Numbered from the stretch's first letter, positions 37,001 to 45,800 are shown. The stretch: 64,000 nucleotides of DNA from UBA1351 sp963677885 (GCA_963677885.1 OY782500.1:3410001-3474000); one strand, 5' to 3'. Notes: generated by a model not told the origin, from the sequence alone. Numbers and translations: made by a program.

Positions 37001-38512
37001 GAAGTTAAAGTTTACTATTCCTATATTTTGGAAGCCGCTAATAATGAAAAGTTTATTGGACCTCAGTATATCGTCAGTGGGGATAATGATTCAGTAGTCC
37101 CTGACAATGTTGAGATTTTAGATAAGAATTTGGTCAAAATTAATGAATTGATCAGCAACAGGTACTATTATTTCAGAATGAAGACAAGGGTAACTATTGT
37201 CGGTGAGGAAGCAGACCAGATTATTATTAAAGAGTCCAGCTATTATTCACCAACGATTCGGGTTCTTACAGTGGCATCAGAGAATGAGTATGATTCGACC
37301 CAGGATCCTGCTCTTGAAATCCTGCCCAGTGAAAATTTTGAAATCATCTATGATGGTGATACCTATACCTTAACCTATCGATTTAGAGATAATGGTGTAG
37401 ATGAAAACGGCTACAGTGACAATAACGTAGACCAGCGTTTAATCAGTGACTTGATTAAGCGGAATTTATATGAATATGAGATTGATATAGCTAATTTTGA
37501 TAATAAGCCAATCACAACAAGGGTTGTAGAAATTCCATACTCCATCATGGAGGCTTTTGATTCCTATCAAGTGGAGTTGCAGATTGATGCAGGCCATATC
37601 TTGATGAATCTTCCTCATGATGCTTTGATGAAAGAGGTATCCAGGCAAAAAGACCAGTACGGCGTTGCACCAACCCTTCAAATCACCATATCTGATGTGG
37701 ATAATTTCTATGACCAGTCTAGAATGCCTGATGGTGCTTTGACATCGGTTAGTGTTCCTCAGGATTTAGAGGTTAGGGTGAAATCCTCCAAGGTCAACAA
37801 AACCTTGAGATTTTCTGATACCCCAATGGAAATAGGTCTTAATACGTCCAGCAGGTATAGCGTTTATGGCAAAAATCCGGTAGTTTATTCTACCAATGCC
37901 GCATCCAGTTGGGACAAGTTATCCGGTTCCTATAACCGTACAGAAGGTGCTTATATGATTTCAACCAGAAATGTTGGTTCCTATGGTGTTTTCCTCATGG
38001 AAGGCAGTGATGAGATTGTATCCACTGTACCAAGTCACTGGTCGGAGTCTTATAAGGGTCGTATAGATGATCTTTATACCGTAAGTGGATTGAATGGTTA
38101 CAATCCTGACAGTCCGGTCAGTGAAAATGAAGTTTTAAATGTGATTTATCAAATAGTCACTAAACAAAAAGAAATTGACGTCGACGCCCCTGTTGGATCC
38201 AGTCTTCTAAATGCCATGTATTATGCTGGGCTAAAAACAGATACGACAAGTGGAGCTTCGACAATTAAGCGGGAAGAGGCCATTGCCATGATGATGAAAG
38301 CAATGGAAATCAGAGACAACCTGACCTTGGTGGCTGATATAAATCTATTGAATCAAGTAAATGCCAATGGAGCGATTACCGCCGACTACAAAACCATGAT
38401 TGCAAAAGCTGCTACTTTTGGTTTGGTATCTGATCTTGGACAGCTGCGTCCACAGGACAATCTGACCTATGCTGAGCTCTTTGCCTTATGGGCTAAAGCA
38501 GAGGATATGTAA
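34082..38512 (+). CDS. Giant exported protein with fibronectin type III-like segments, paralogue of preceding gene
   Basis: A 1476-residue surface protein. ATG 34082 has 7-bp spacing to AAGGAG; an ATG at 34076 almost touches it. The signal peptide ends near VPSFA-N (about residue 38). Fibronectin-III-like stretches with strands such as SITIGWKESW, TISLSWQYNTDFEYEILY and SIAISWLLDIND are visible, joined by proline-rich links. The C-terminal 250 residues match those of the preceding protein and include weak SLH-like motifs (SHWSESYKGRIDDLYTVSGLNG, LTYAELFALWAKAEDM). It lies 106 bp after the first giant gene and 10 bp before an SLH-protein gene, so the three are probably one unit. Enzymatic motifs were not seen. 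Confidence 0.75.
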   Translation: MEKWRKTKGKAGKDRIKQITAEVLTLVMTISLFAVPSFANIQIPVDSVDVDNVYYIIGENIVTGEAMISPTMTVSWDDPDEWAPANDPADIHDPDFYEIDINNITTGEDKTVDINSGSDEFNNKRADVHEFTNLDTGSLYEIKVNPYHYHESDGVLDLAPVSGIPDKAYAITDLQVTFESDEDSVTVIWDNLGIPEFQYRIVYALGDFSGQTKSNLEDNKEGEISGITLDSDEVTSFYDPISKRNKLSYTITQNIYPGQVYSVMVEPLVEYYTGFPVTRNRNYPVINNVSTNIRLDYAEVGDQLRLQWEIPASFKVGSNNSEYELVESRLVRYIDGQGRNLAILNGQAGAVGYYTVNKPTVETGFQLELTYKAVDDESKPTIEPISNYLTYSPSLVEVVPTKPVIPEFISQDILDELRENYTIEQVRDLLADKYLVPGSTYTGNLDDLLDQNITYHLDLDDDAINLAWSAFRRIDIDQNSDTYNRYITDLNTYYDITVTNSYDSLSYATRYLTDQRFSSLDNTALIKDEAGSIVGFHMKLDGYYNEASGDLETIRPNQIYYIKIIAKKKVGDQEITSEPTITTIYYTDDGATYVPPLITKPPLRVLEDRSTSESITIGWKESWWEVIDPAALPGDPLGKWVNEVWVEDDGTVSDEEVEGAEYFAVYESDDEVTRLIDYLSDLGSPINLEYREIDLGSDPFGVSNIFYKFLRINYKDVEAIIKTRQTVDPDFSFLEYFDELVKADKEGTNPLNWRKIEAVVNEDDIEELLFEESGLLPNTSYLFIVYPYRVLYDTVELNAHYPTPIIVATEPVDVVVNPDPTVPSMYVTDRTDRTISLSWQYNTDFEYEILYNTTDDVATAKVHEIVLPENSNDPDYPQNGEYYETTIKDLFPDSGYYFFIRSVQPVTLNKSLWSNPVFGLTLDVPVPDPPLGVGIPSDAEMLLYDYDAAVTTDSIAISWLLDINDTPDLNEDLEVKVYYSYILEAANNEKFIGPQYIVSGDNDSVVPDNVEILDKNLVKINELISNRYYYFRMKTRVTIVGEEADQIIIKESSYYSPTIRVLTVASENEYDSTQDPALEILPSENFEIIYDGDTYTLTYRFRDNGVDENGYSDNNVDQRLISDLIKRNLYEYEIDIANFDNKPITTRVVEIPYSIMEAFDSYQVELQIDAGHILMNLPHDALMKEVSRQKDQYGVAPTLQITISDVDNFYDQSRMPDGALTSVSVPQDLEVRVKSSKVNKTLRFSDTPMEIGLNTSSRYSVYGKNPVVYSTNAASSWDKLSGSYNRTEGAYMISTRNVGSYGVFLMEGSDEIVSTVPSHWSESYKGRIDDLYTVSGLNGYNPDSPVSENEVLNVIYQIVTKQKEIDVDAPVGSSLLNAMYYAGLKTDTTSGASTIKREEAIAMMMKAMEIRDNLTLVADINLLNQVNANGAITADYKTMIAKAATFGLVSDLGQLRPQDNLTYAELFALWAKAEDM

Positions 38513-38522
38513 GGAGTAGGGG

Positions 38523-39410
38523 ATGAGATTCATAAAAAGAACATTGGCCTTTGTGCTGATCATTATTTTATCCATATTGGTTTTAGGACCGAGAACGACA
38601 GCAAGTGGTGCCAGCGATCGTGTTATCTACCAGGTCACCTGGCTGTCAGACCATAGTGCCAAGGTTACACTAAAATGGAACAATGCCTCCAATAAGACGC
38701 CAATTATGATGACCTCCTGGTCTGTTAATGATTCAGGTGCTCTGGTTATTCGGTATAATCAAGGCAATGACCTGATGGAAGGCTTTAACAGTCGAACGGT
38801 TGAAGACAGTAAGATGGAAAGTCCGTGTATTATCCTGCTTAGAGAGAATGTGAGCAATGGATCAGACAGTATTTTTCCTGACTTGCCTTCAGACCCGGAG
38901 AAAGCAAACTCCATTGAGCACTTATATCATATGGGGATTATCAGTGGTTATCCTGACGGAAGCTTTAGGCCCCAGGGAAATGTAACCAGGGCTGAATTTT
39001 CCAAGATGCTCTACGTCTCAGGGGACATGACCGATGAATTGGAATCCCCAATTGTCTTTAATGATGTGATGGACAGTCACTGGGCCAAAGGCTACATCTA
39101 TACCCTGGCAACCAAAGAAATTGTTAATGGTAAAGGGGCAGGTAGATTTGATCCTGAGGGAACCATAACGGTTGGAGAAGTCCTAACCATTATTTCCAGG
39201 GCTTTTGATACCTATGGAGAGACCTATTCTTACCCATATGGCCTTGAGGACCATTGGTCCAACTCCTATTTTATTGAAGCTGTGAATCAAGGCGTGGTCA
39301 AGCCAACTGATGATTTTTTCTATCCCTATAGTCCTGATCGGAAGGCAACCAGGGAAGAATGTGCCCTTCTCCTTTCCCGTGTTATGGCTTCATACCATTC
39401 GGTGAAGTAA
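38523..39410 (+). CDS. SLH-domain protein, small
   Basis: A 295-residue exported protein. A signal peptide covers about 1-28. A short beta-rich region (35-110) contains TWLSDHSAKVTLKWNNAS. Three SLH repeats follow: about 118-165 (HLYHMGIISGYPDGSFRPQGNVTRAEFSKML), 175-225 (EIVNGKGAGRFDPEGTITVGEVLTII) and 238-290 (SPDRKATREECALLLSRVM). The SLH domains are better conserved here than in the two giant proteins just upstream. It may provide the wall anchor for a complex (inference). It starts 10 bp after the previous stop behind AAGGAGTAGGGG. Confidence 0.85.
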   Translation: MRFIKRTLAFVLIIILSILVLGPRTTASGASDRVIYQVTWLSDHSAKVTLKWNNASNKTPIMMTSWSVNDSGALVIRYNQGNDLMEGFNSRTVEDSKMESPCIILLRENVSNGSDSIFPDLPSDPEKANSIEHLYHMGIISGYPDGSFRPQGNVTRAEFSKMLYVSGDMTDELESPIVFNDVMDSHWAKGYIYTLATKEIVNGKGAGRFDPEGTITVGEVLTIISRAFDTYGETYSYPYGLEDHWSNSYFIEAVNQGVVKPTDDFFYPYSPDRKATREECALLLSRVMASYHSVK

Positions 39411-39418
39411 AGAGGGAG

Positions 39419-39563
39419 CAATCCGCATTCTGCGGAACCGAAGTCGTTAAACGACTTCTTTGTTCATACTTGAAAATTGCTCTGAAGGAGCCAATTTCCT
39501 TCGGACAATGAGAACAATCCGCATTCTGCGGAACCAGTCTCGTAAAACGAGACTTTTGTTCAT
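39419..39563 (+). repeat. Two tandem 49-nt double-hairpin units with a third hairpin between
   Basis: Unit 1 is 39419-39467 and unit 2 is 39515-39563, both 49 nt. Each holds an identical first hairpin (TCCGCA-TTC-TGCGGA), then AACC, then a second hairpin whose stem sequence differs but keeps its pairing (GAAGTCGTT/AACGACTTC in unit 1, AGTCTCGT/ACGAGACT in unit 2). Each ends TTTGTTCAT. Between them lies another hairpin, GAAGGA with TCCTTC (39484-39502). Compensatory change in the second stem argues for selection on RNA structure. Each unit could be a terminator, but the element class is unknown to me. Confidence 0.75.
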
Positions 39564-39747
39564 AATCTATTCATATTTTTTCATTGATTTTGACATGATA
39601 TTGTTATAAACTGTAGTAAGCGTAGTTTCATCATGGAAACGTGATGAAACTTAATTTTTGGGAAGATTTCCATGAAGACGGGTGGTTTTGATAATGAGGC
39701 TAGATGTATTTGTGAGATTGGACTTCCAGTAAGGTAAGGAGAAAGAA
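39564..39747 (+). other. Leader region of the PpiC-type lipoprotein gene
   Basis: TTGACA at 39590 is an acceptable -35 element with TTATAA 39603-39608 too close to pair with it, so the promoter is uncertain. A short inverted repeat GTTTCATCATGGAAACGTGATGAAAC (39625-39650) with arms GTTTCATCA and TGATGAAAC may be an operator or hairpin. The ribosome site is AAGGAGAAAG. Confidence 0.45.
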
Positions 39748-40908
39748 ATGAAGAAGTTTTTGGCATTGCTGCTTGTTATGGTACTCGCAATGGGTATGAT
39801 GGCAGGTTGTGGAAATAGTGAGGATACGGATACAGAGGAAACAACCGGTGAGACTGGAAGTGAAGTAAGTGAAGACGGAGAAGAACAAACGGTTATCGAA
39901 AGTGATTTTGAAGATAAGGTTGTTTTTAGAGTAAATGATACTGATGTTATGCTTAGTTCAGTAAATGTTTTGGTTTACCAGATTAAGAGCTATTATGAAA
40001 GTATTTATGGACCAACCGTATGGGATATGGATGCTACAGAGACAATGAAAGTTGATGAATTCGTAAAGAATGATATTCAGGACCTGGTTCTTCGTTCAGA
40101 GATTTTAAGACAAGAGGCTGAAAAAGAAGGTTTAACTTTAACAGAAGAGAAAAAGACCGAGTTATTGGATCAATCAGCTCAGATTTTTGCATCATTTTCT
40201 GATGAAGCAAAGGCAAAATACGGATTTACTCAAGAAATCGTTGATCAATTGATTCTTGATCAAGGTTTGTCAGAAGTTGTATTTGAAGATATGACCAAAG
40301 ACTTGACCTTTACAGATGAGCAATTAGATGAAATCTTAATGACCAATACTCAATATGTCAATATGTTGGAGTATGGTGTTGAGAACTATTATGAGCAGGT
40401 TAGAGCCCGTCACATCCTTATTTCTACATTAGATGACAGTGGTCAACCACTTGGGGAAGAAGAGTATGATGCAGCTCTTGCAAAAATCGAAGACTTAAGA
40501 CAAAGAGCTCTTGATGGTGAAGATTTTGCAGAACTTGCGACTAACAATACTGAAGATCCTGGTTCTGTTGAAACAGGTGGAGAATATACTTTCGGACGTG
40601 GTCAAATGGTAACTGAGTTCGAAAATGGAGCATACAACCTTGAAGTTGGTGAAATCAGCGATGTCATTGAGACTCAATATGGTTTCCATATTATCAAACT
40701 TGAAGAGCGTATTGCAGCAACAGACGAAGAAGTTCAAGCTGGTAACGACTTACTTGTCAGCATTAAAGATGATGCTGAGTACCAATTAAGACTTGAGCAA
40801 TTCGAAGAAATGTACGAAGTTGTTGCCCTTCTTTATGAAACTGAAGTGATCAGTGATGTTTGGGGAGCTGTTGAATTGGCAGATCCAACGGAAGAAGCAG
40901 CTGAGTAA
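39748..40908 (+). CDS. PpiC/parvulin-type peptidyl-prolyl isomerase lipoprotein (PrsA-like foldase)
   Basis: A 386-residue extracellular foldase. The signal peptide has lipobox MAGC with lipid-anchored Cys21, followed by a Glu/Thr-rich linker. A SurA-like N-terminal chaperone region (about 55-200) precedes the parvulin domain (about 215-315). Parvulin marks are VRARHILI, DFAELATNNTEDPGS, GGEYTFGRGQMVTEFENGAYNLEVGEIS and TQYGFHIIKLEER. It helps exported proteins fold, and fits functionally next to the large secreted proteins upstream. Highly acidic, ending in EEAAE. A strong terminator follows. Confidence 0.92.
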   Translation: MKKFLALLLVMVLAMGMMAGCGNSEDTDTEETTGETGSEVSEDGEEQTVIESDFEDKVVFRVNDTDVMLSSVNVLVYQIKSYYESIYGPTVWDMDATETMKVDEFVKNDIQDLVLRSEILRQEAEKEGLTLTEEKKTELLDQSAQIFASFSDEAKAKYGFTQEIVDQLILDQGLSEVVFEDMTKDLTFTDEQLDEILMTNTQYVNMLEYGVENYYEQVRARHILISTLDDSGQPLGEEEYDAALAKIEDLRQRALDGEDFAELATNNTEDPGSVETGGEYTFGRGQMVTEFENGAYNLEVGEISDVIETQYGFHIIKLEERIAATDEEVQAGNDLLVSIKDDAEYQLRLEQFEEMYEVVALLYETEVISDVWGAVELADPTEEAAE

Positions 40909-40978
40909 TCGGCCGTCCTATATATAACTTAAACTTGCTGGTTTAGTTATTTAGCAAGAAACTTTAATAGAAGCTTTC

Positions 40979-41018
40979 AACTGGTGTATGAGCCTTATGG
41001 CTGGTACACCAGTTTTTA
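40979..41018 (+). terminator. Terminator after the PpiC-type gene
   Basis: AACTGGTGTA and TACACCAGTT form a perfect 10-bp stem. The loop contains a further AGCC/GGCT stem, and TTTTTATA follows. Confidence 0.85.
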
Positions 41019-41115
41019 TATGCTCTTAATATTTGGAACTTCTTGTCTTCTTGTAGAATTTTAGAGTATAATAAAAATATCTATTATTTGAGTCTGACCT
41101 CTGGGAGGTATCTGG

Positions 41116-42639
41116 ATGAACAAGTCTTTAGAAGATATAAAGCATAATGTACTCATTTCCTTTAAACGAGCAGCTTTATTTATGTTTGTATTCGTAGCCG
41201 TCTATGCACCAATCACCATTTTCCTGAAACCAAGAAATGAATGGGCATTTGACCTGAAAATTGTAATTATCGCTGTGGTTGCTGTTGTGGTTGCCGTTTT
41301 TGTTGCTTTTATCAATCGATTTAAGGGGAGTGTAGATAATAAGATAACGACCTTGTCTTTTATTTATTTGGTTGGTGTCTTAATCGTCATGTTGCCATCC
41401 TATTCAACCAATGCCCTCCTTTTTGCCTTTTTGATGCTGGCTTTTCTTCCTCTTGTTCTACTACATAGGACAATACCGGCAATTATCTATGTTGCCTTAA
41501 TTTATGTGGCTTTTTTCCTTACCGTATTGTCAGGAGGTACTGCTATCAGAGGACTGACAGAAGGTATTCTTTCAGTTGATTCCCTTTATACAGCCAATAA
41601 GGTTACAGCTGGCGTTGTTGTCTTCAATATAACTGTTGTTACCTTCTTCCTCCGCCACTCCATTATGAAGATCTTTAGTGAACTTGGAGAAAGCATGGAA
41701 TCTGTTCATGACCTTCTATCAGAGCAGGAAGAAACCAATAAATTGTTACTAAATTCTATTGAAGTTGTTCAAAATAAATTCGTTGACCTTAACAGTGGTG
41801 CCCAGTCTCTTAATGATAATGCCGGTCAGATTGGCCTGGCTAGTGAAGAAATTGCCAAAGGAGCGACCAATCAGACAATAAGTCTTGAAAGTGCCATCAA
41901 GTCCCTGAATCATCTAGGTGAGCAAATCGACATACTTGCAGGCACGATTAAAGAACTGTCAGATGGGGCCAAGGAAAATGAAGCCCTTAACAGTGAGAAT
42001 ACGGAAACCCTGAAGGCACTTGAAAAGACCATTGGAAATTCAGAAAAACTCAATGGAAAAATTGTCCAGGTTATCGAGAAAATGTTGGAAGAGTTTAAGG
42101 AAATCATCGATGCAATTAAGAAAATTGATTCTATTGCAGGTCAGACTAATCTACTTGCCCTTAATGCTTCCATTGAGTCAGCAAGGGCAGGTGAGGCAGG
42201 AAAAGGCTTTGCAGTTGTTGCTGAAGAAATCCGAAAACTGGCAGAAGAAACCTCAGGAAGTGCCAAGAGTATTAATCATATTATTGAAGGCATCGATAAT
42301 TACATTGGTGAAGTTCAGACGACCATGCATTCACTGAATGACCAAACCGATGAAACAACCGGTATTGTGAAGAAGACCTCTGAGAATATCGGTAAAACCT
42401 TGTCCTATCTGGTGAGTACCGAAGCCAGCTTAAAAGAGGCAACCAGTTTTACTGAGGAAATCCGTCAGATGAAGGATGATACCTATAATTACTTTGACGA
42501 TGTTGCCAGCGTTGCTGAAGAGTATTCAGCCACTACAGAGGAAGTATCCGCCAGTATTCAAAAGATGGTAGAGGATATCGAGACAGTTGTGAATAACGCT
42601 GAGCAGATTTTGGATCAGGTTAATCAGATGAATCAGTAA
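41116..42639 (+). CDS. Methyl-accepting chemotaxis protein with six-helix membrane domain
   Basis: A 507-residue chemoreceptor. Six transmembrane segments fill residues about 17-190 with no large extracellular domain, so it may sense something in or at the membrane. The cytoplasmic signalling domain (about 225-500) has the strongly conserved hairpin tip AGQTNLLALNASIESARAGEAGKGFAVVAEEIRKLA (in parts), which binds CheA/CheW. There is no clear HAMP domain. Start ATG 41116 follows TGGGAGGTATC. It stands as a single gene between two terminators. The ligand is unknown. Confidence 0.92.
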   Translation: MNKSLEDIKHNVLISFKRAALFMFVFVAVYAPITIFLKPRNEWAFDLKIVIIAVVAVVVAVFVAFINRFKGSVDNKITTLSFIYLVGVLIVMLPSYSTNALLFAFLMLAFLPLVLLHRTIPAIIYVALIYVAFFLTVLSGGTAIRGLTEGILSVDSLYTANKVTAGVVVFNITVVTFFLRHSIMKIFSELGESMESVHDLLSEQEETNKLLLNSIEVVQNKFVDLNSGAQSLNDNAGQIGLASEEIAKGATNQTISLESAIKSLNHLGEQIDILAGTIKELSDGAKENEALNSENTETLKALEKTIGNSEKLNGKIVQVIEKMLEEFKEIIDAIKKIDSIAGQTNLLALNASIESARAGEAGKGFAVVAEEIRKLAEETSGSAKSINHIIEGIDNYIGEVQTTMHSLNDQTDETTGIVKKTSENIGKTLSYLVSTEASLKEATSFTEEIRQMKDDTYNYFDDVASVAEEYSATTEEVSASIQKMVEDIETVVNNAEQILDQVNQMNQ

Positions 42640-42668
42640 ACTTAAAATTATAGTATCAATTATGAGAG

Positions 42669-42709
42669 ATGAGTCGCTACATGAAATAATTATGAAGCGG
42701 CTCATTTTA
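42669..42709 (+). terminator. Terminator after the chemoreceptor gene
   Basis: ATGAGTCGCT pairs with AGCGGCTCAT (one G-U pair) around a 17-nt loop, followed by TTTTAT. A TATAAT at 42713-42718 just beyond may serve the next gene. Confidence 0.7.
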
Positions 42710-42827
42710 TGCTATAATTGGTTAAAGGCTTAAATCTCAAATGCAACAAAAATAAATATGTGAAAACAAAATGGATTATGTGTACGTACAGTTAAGGTTT
42801 TACTGTACACAAGTAGAGGAGGCTGTA

Positions 42828-43544
42828 ATGAACTACCTAAATGTTGCCAACAGCAGCGTTCTGTTTGTCATGGCTGGATTGGTCATTGTGTTTGTCATGG
42901 GCCAGTCAGTCTTTTTTCTTCGAATGGCCCTTAAACGGGGAAAGAAACTTGGTATTAAAGCTGAAGTCCTTAAGGAAACCATCCGTTCCAGTGCAGTGTT
43001 TGCTATTGTTCCTTCTATACCCATCGTTATTGCCCTGATTGCCATTGCTCCGGTTTTAGGGATTCCTTTTTCCTGGATGCGACTCTCAGTTATTGGCTCA
43101 CAGAGTTATGAGCTGATAGCGGCAGGTATTGGAGCCAGTGCTATGGGGATTGAAAATCTTGGTGATCCCGGTTATACAGGCGAAGTTTTTGTCAACTCCA
43201 TGTGGGTTATGACTATCGGTATTATCTGGGGGCTTATCTTGTGTCTCACCTTTCTAAAGAAGTATCAGCAAAGTATGAAAAATGTAAAAAGGAAAGATTC
43301 CATATGGGCAGAGCTAATGATCAATGCTTTGTTTTTCGGTATGCTGTCCGTCTTTTTGGGCAGGCCAATTGCAGCCGGAGGTCTTTCCCTTTATGTTATG
43401 ATTTCTGCAGGGTTGATTATGGTCTTGCTTAATTATCTAGGTAACCGGTTAAAGCTTCAGTGGATTACGGATTTTGCTCTGTCAGTATCGATGATTGGTG
43501 GTATGGCATTGGCTGTGGTCTATACAAACATTGGACTGGGATAG
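42828..43544 (+). CDS. DUF5058-like membrane protein
   Basis: A 238-residue membrane protein with about six to seven hydrophobic segments. ATG 42828 follows GAGGAGG; an ATG at 42771 has no ribosome site. I recognise it as like the DUF5058 family (SVIGSQSYELIAAGIGASAMGIENLGDPGYTG, given in parts), which has no assigned function. It begins a run of three closely packed genes with another membrane protein and an M20 peptidase. A two-part transporter for peptides or acylated amino acids that the peptidase then cleaves is a fair guess (inference). Confidence 0.7.
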   Translation: MNYLNVANSSVLFVMAGLVIVFVMGQSVFFLRMALKRGKKLGIKAEVLKETIRSSAVFAIVPSIPIVIALIAIAPVLGIPFSWMRLSVIGSQSYELIAAGIGASAMGIENLGDPGYTGEVFVNSMWVMTIGIIWGLILCLTFLKKYQQSMKNVKRKDSIWAELMINALFFGMLSVFLGRPIAAGGLSLYVMISAGLIMVLLNYLGNRLKLQWITDFALSVSMIGGMALAVVYTNIGLG

Positions 43545-43554
43545 GAGGAGAATG

Positions 43555-44229
43555 ATGACATACGAAGATAAAATACACCGAATTGGCCGTATAACGACTG
43601 GTCTAGCTCTGGCTCTCCTTTTCCTTCCACCAACAGTTATCAGTTTGTGGTTTGATATTTTCCCTCCGGTAAAAAATCTCCTGATTGGAATAGGAACAGT
43701 CTGTATGGTTTACATTCCAATCGCCGTTGCTGAATTTCTGACCTATACGCCAATGTTGGGTTCATCAGCTTCATACCTGGTTTTTGTCACTGGAAACCTG
43801 ACCAACCTTAAGATACCCTGCGCCTTGACGGCTATGGAAAATGCCGGAGTCAAGGCTCAAAGTGATGAAGGAGAGGTTATTGCAACTATTGCTGTAGCAG
43901 TGTCCTCGATTGTAACGACTCTTATCGTCTTCTTGGGCATGATTCTCATGGTTCCTCTGCAGCCTATACTGGAAGCTGAAAGCCTGCAACCGGCTTTTGC
44001 CCAGATACTGCCTGCTCTTTTTGGAGGACTTGCAGGTTATTGGATTATCAAAAAATGGAAGCTTGCCATTGTGCCCATTACATTGATTGTCCTCATATTC
44101 CTTACCTTACCAATACCTACAAATGTAGATGGGGCCTTGATTCCTGTCATGGGACTCCTGTCAGTTCTGTCAGCAAGACTCCTTTATAAAAAGGGCTTCT
44201 TTGATGAAAAGGGAGGTAAGCAATTATGA
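43555..44229 (+). CDS. Membrane protein partnered with the DUF5058-like protein
   Basis: A 224-residue protein with about six to seven membrane segments. Start ATG 43555 (or the ATG just before it at 43552) follows AGGAGGAG, 10 bp after the DUF5058-like stop. A stretch rich in small residues (MLGSSASYLVFVTGNLTNLKIPCALTAMENAG) resembles transporter cores. I do not recognise the family by name. It overlaps the peptidase gene by 4 bp (ATGA). Confidence 0.65.
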   Translation: MTYEDKIHRIGRITTGLALALLFLPPTVISLWFDIFPPVKNLLIGIGTVCMVYIPIAVAEFLTYTPMLGSSASYLVFVTGNLTNLKIPCALTAMENAGVKAQSDEGEVIATIAVAVSSIVTTLIVFLGMILMVPLQPILEAESLQPAFAQILPALFGGLAGYWIIKKWKLAIVPITLIVLIFLTLPIPTNVDGALIPVMGLLSVLSARLLYKKGFFDEKGGKQL

Positions 44230-45674
44230 TAGGATATGTTTTACTGGCTCTCCTTCTAATGGCTTTGGTTCTTATCCTAGTCAGAACCCTTAGGTTTACA
44301 GGCGAAAATCCTCAGGTTGAGTCAGTTGTTGAAGAAGCCGAGAACATAGAGGGTCTTGCCAGAAAGCTTCAAGACGCCATTCAGATAAAAACTGTTAGCT
44401 ATGTTAACAAAAGTGACATTGATTATGAAAAGTTTCTTGACTTTCATCAAGTATTGGAACAGGACTTTCCTTTGATTCACAAAGAACTTGATAAGAAGGT
44501 CATTAATGAATACAGCCTCCTTTATAAATGGGAGGGAAGTGAGAGGACCGGACTTCCAAGTCTCTTTATGGCCCATCAGGATGTGGTGCCTGTATCTGAA
44601 AAGAATATGAGTGACTGGGAGGAAGATCCTTTTTCCGGAACTATTAAAGACGGTTACGTTTGGGGAAGAGGGTCACTGGATACCAAGAACACCCTGATTT
44701 GTTCCATGGAAGCTGTCGAACGATTATTGGAGGAAGGCTTTAGGCCTAAGAATGATATTTATTTAGCCTACGGTCATGATGAAGAAATCCAAAGCAATGA
44801 CGGAGCCTATCAGATAGCCAAATACTTGGAAGACCAGGATATTCGTATTGGTTTTATAATGGATGAAGGCGGTATAGTCTCTCTAGATTCTGTACCGGGT
44901 ATGGACCAGGCGGTAGGTCTTATAGGAATTGGTGAAAAAGGTTCTCTGGACCTGAAAGTGACTATGGGAGGAGAGGAAGGCCATTCCTCCATGCCACCTA
45001 GACATACGGCCCTGGGACGGATCAGTCAATTGGTGGCAGATCTTGAGAACAATCCTATGCCTATGAAACTTCTGAAACCGGTGGAAGATTTTCTAATGAC
45101 GATTGGACCAAAGATGGGGCTGGTTAACAGAATCATCCTAGCTAATTTATGGATTTTCAAACCCTTGTTTATGATGGTTTTTTCCAAGTCCAACTCAGGC
45201 AATGCCATGCTTAGAACGACCTTATCAGCCACTATGTCTGAGGGAAGTCCGGCACCAAATGTGTTGCCTAAAACGGCTTCCGTTACCTTTAACTCAAGAA
45301 TCGGACTTGGTGACTCAGTTGCCTATGTCATCAGTCACATAAAAAAGACTGCCGGTAAACATCCGGTTCAAATTGATATAATTGAAAGTAAAGAGCCCTC
45401 AAAAATTTCATCTACAGACTCAGAAGGTTTCAGGCTTATTAAGGAAACAGTTCCTGAAGTATTTGGACATGTTCTGGTTGCACCATATGTAGTTATGGCA
45501 GCGACAGATGCTTACAAATATGAGAAGGTCTGTGATCATATCTATCGGTTTGCCCCAGTAAAGTTAAGCCAGGACCAGCTGGATACCATTCATGGAACCA
45601 ATGAAAAGATATCCTTTAAAAACCTGGAACGGTGTATGACTTTCTATAAGACTCTTATGACTAAATTAGGCTAG
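44226..45674 (+). CDS. M20-family metallopeptidase (carboxypeptidase S type)
   Basis: A 482-residue zinc peptidase with an N-terminal membrane segment (about 2-18). M20 metal-site motifs are LFMAHQDVVPV, WGRGSLDTKN and YGHDEEIQSNDG, and the later HSSMPPRHTALGR and YVVMAATDAYKY segments are standard. Family members remove C-terminal residues from small peptides or deacylate N-acyl amino acids. Its 4-bp overlap with a membrane-protein gene suggests uptake coupled to hydrolysis. The signal anchor would place the enzyme either side of the membrane depending on topology; this cannot be decided. Confidence 0.9.
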   Translation: MIGYVLLALLLMALVLILVRTLRFTGENPQVESVVEEAENIEGLARKLQDAIQIKTVSYVNKSDIDYEKFLDFHQVLEQDFPLIHKELDKKVINEYSLLYKWEGSERTGLPSLFMAHQDVVPVSEKNMSDWEEDPFSGTIKDGYVWGRGSLDTKNTLICSMEAVERLLEEGFRPKNDIYLAYGHDEEIQSNDGAYQIAKYLEDQDIRIGFIMDEGGIVSLDSVPGMDQAVGLIGIGEKGSLDLKVTMGGEEGHSSMPPRHTALGRISQLVADLENNPMPMKLLKPVEDFLMTIGPKMGLVNRIILANLWIFKPLFMMVFSKSNSGNAMLRTTLSATMSEGSPAPNVLPKTASVTFNSRIGLGDSVAYVISHIKKTAGKHPVQIDIIESKEPSKISSTDSEGFRLIKETVPEVFGHVLVAPYVVMAATDAYKYEKVCDHIYRFAPVKLSQDQLDTIHGTNEKISFKNLERCMTFYKTLMTKLG

Positions 45675-45800
45675 GTTGGACCCTAAGTTGGGTTAGTCAT
45701 CGAAGATTATCAAATATAGACCCTGAAATGTATGGTTGAGTCAAACTGTCTTGTAATCTGCTGATAATATAGTAAGATGTTCATAGAAAGAGGTGATTGG

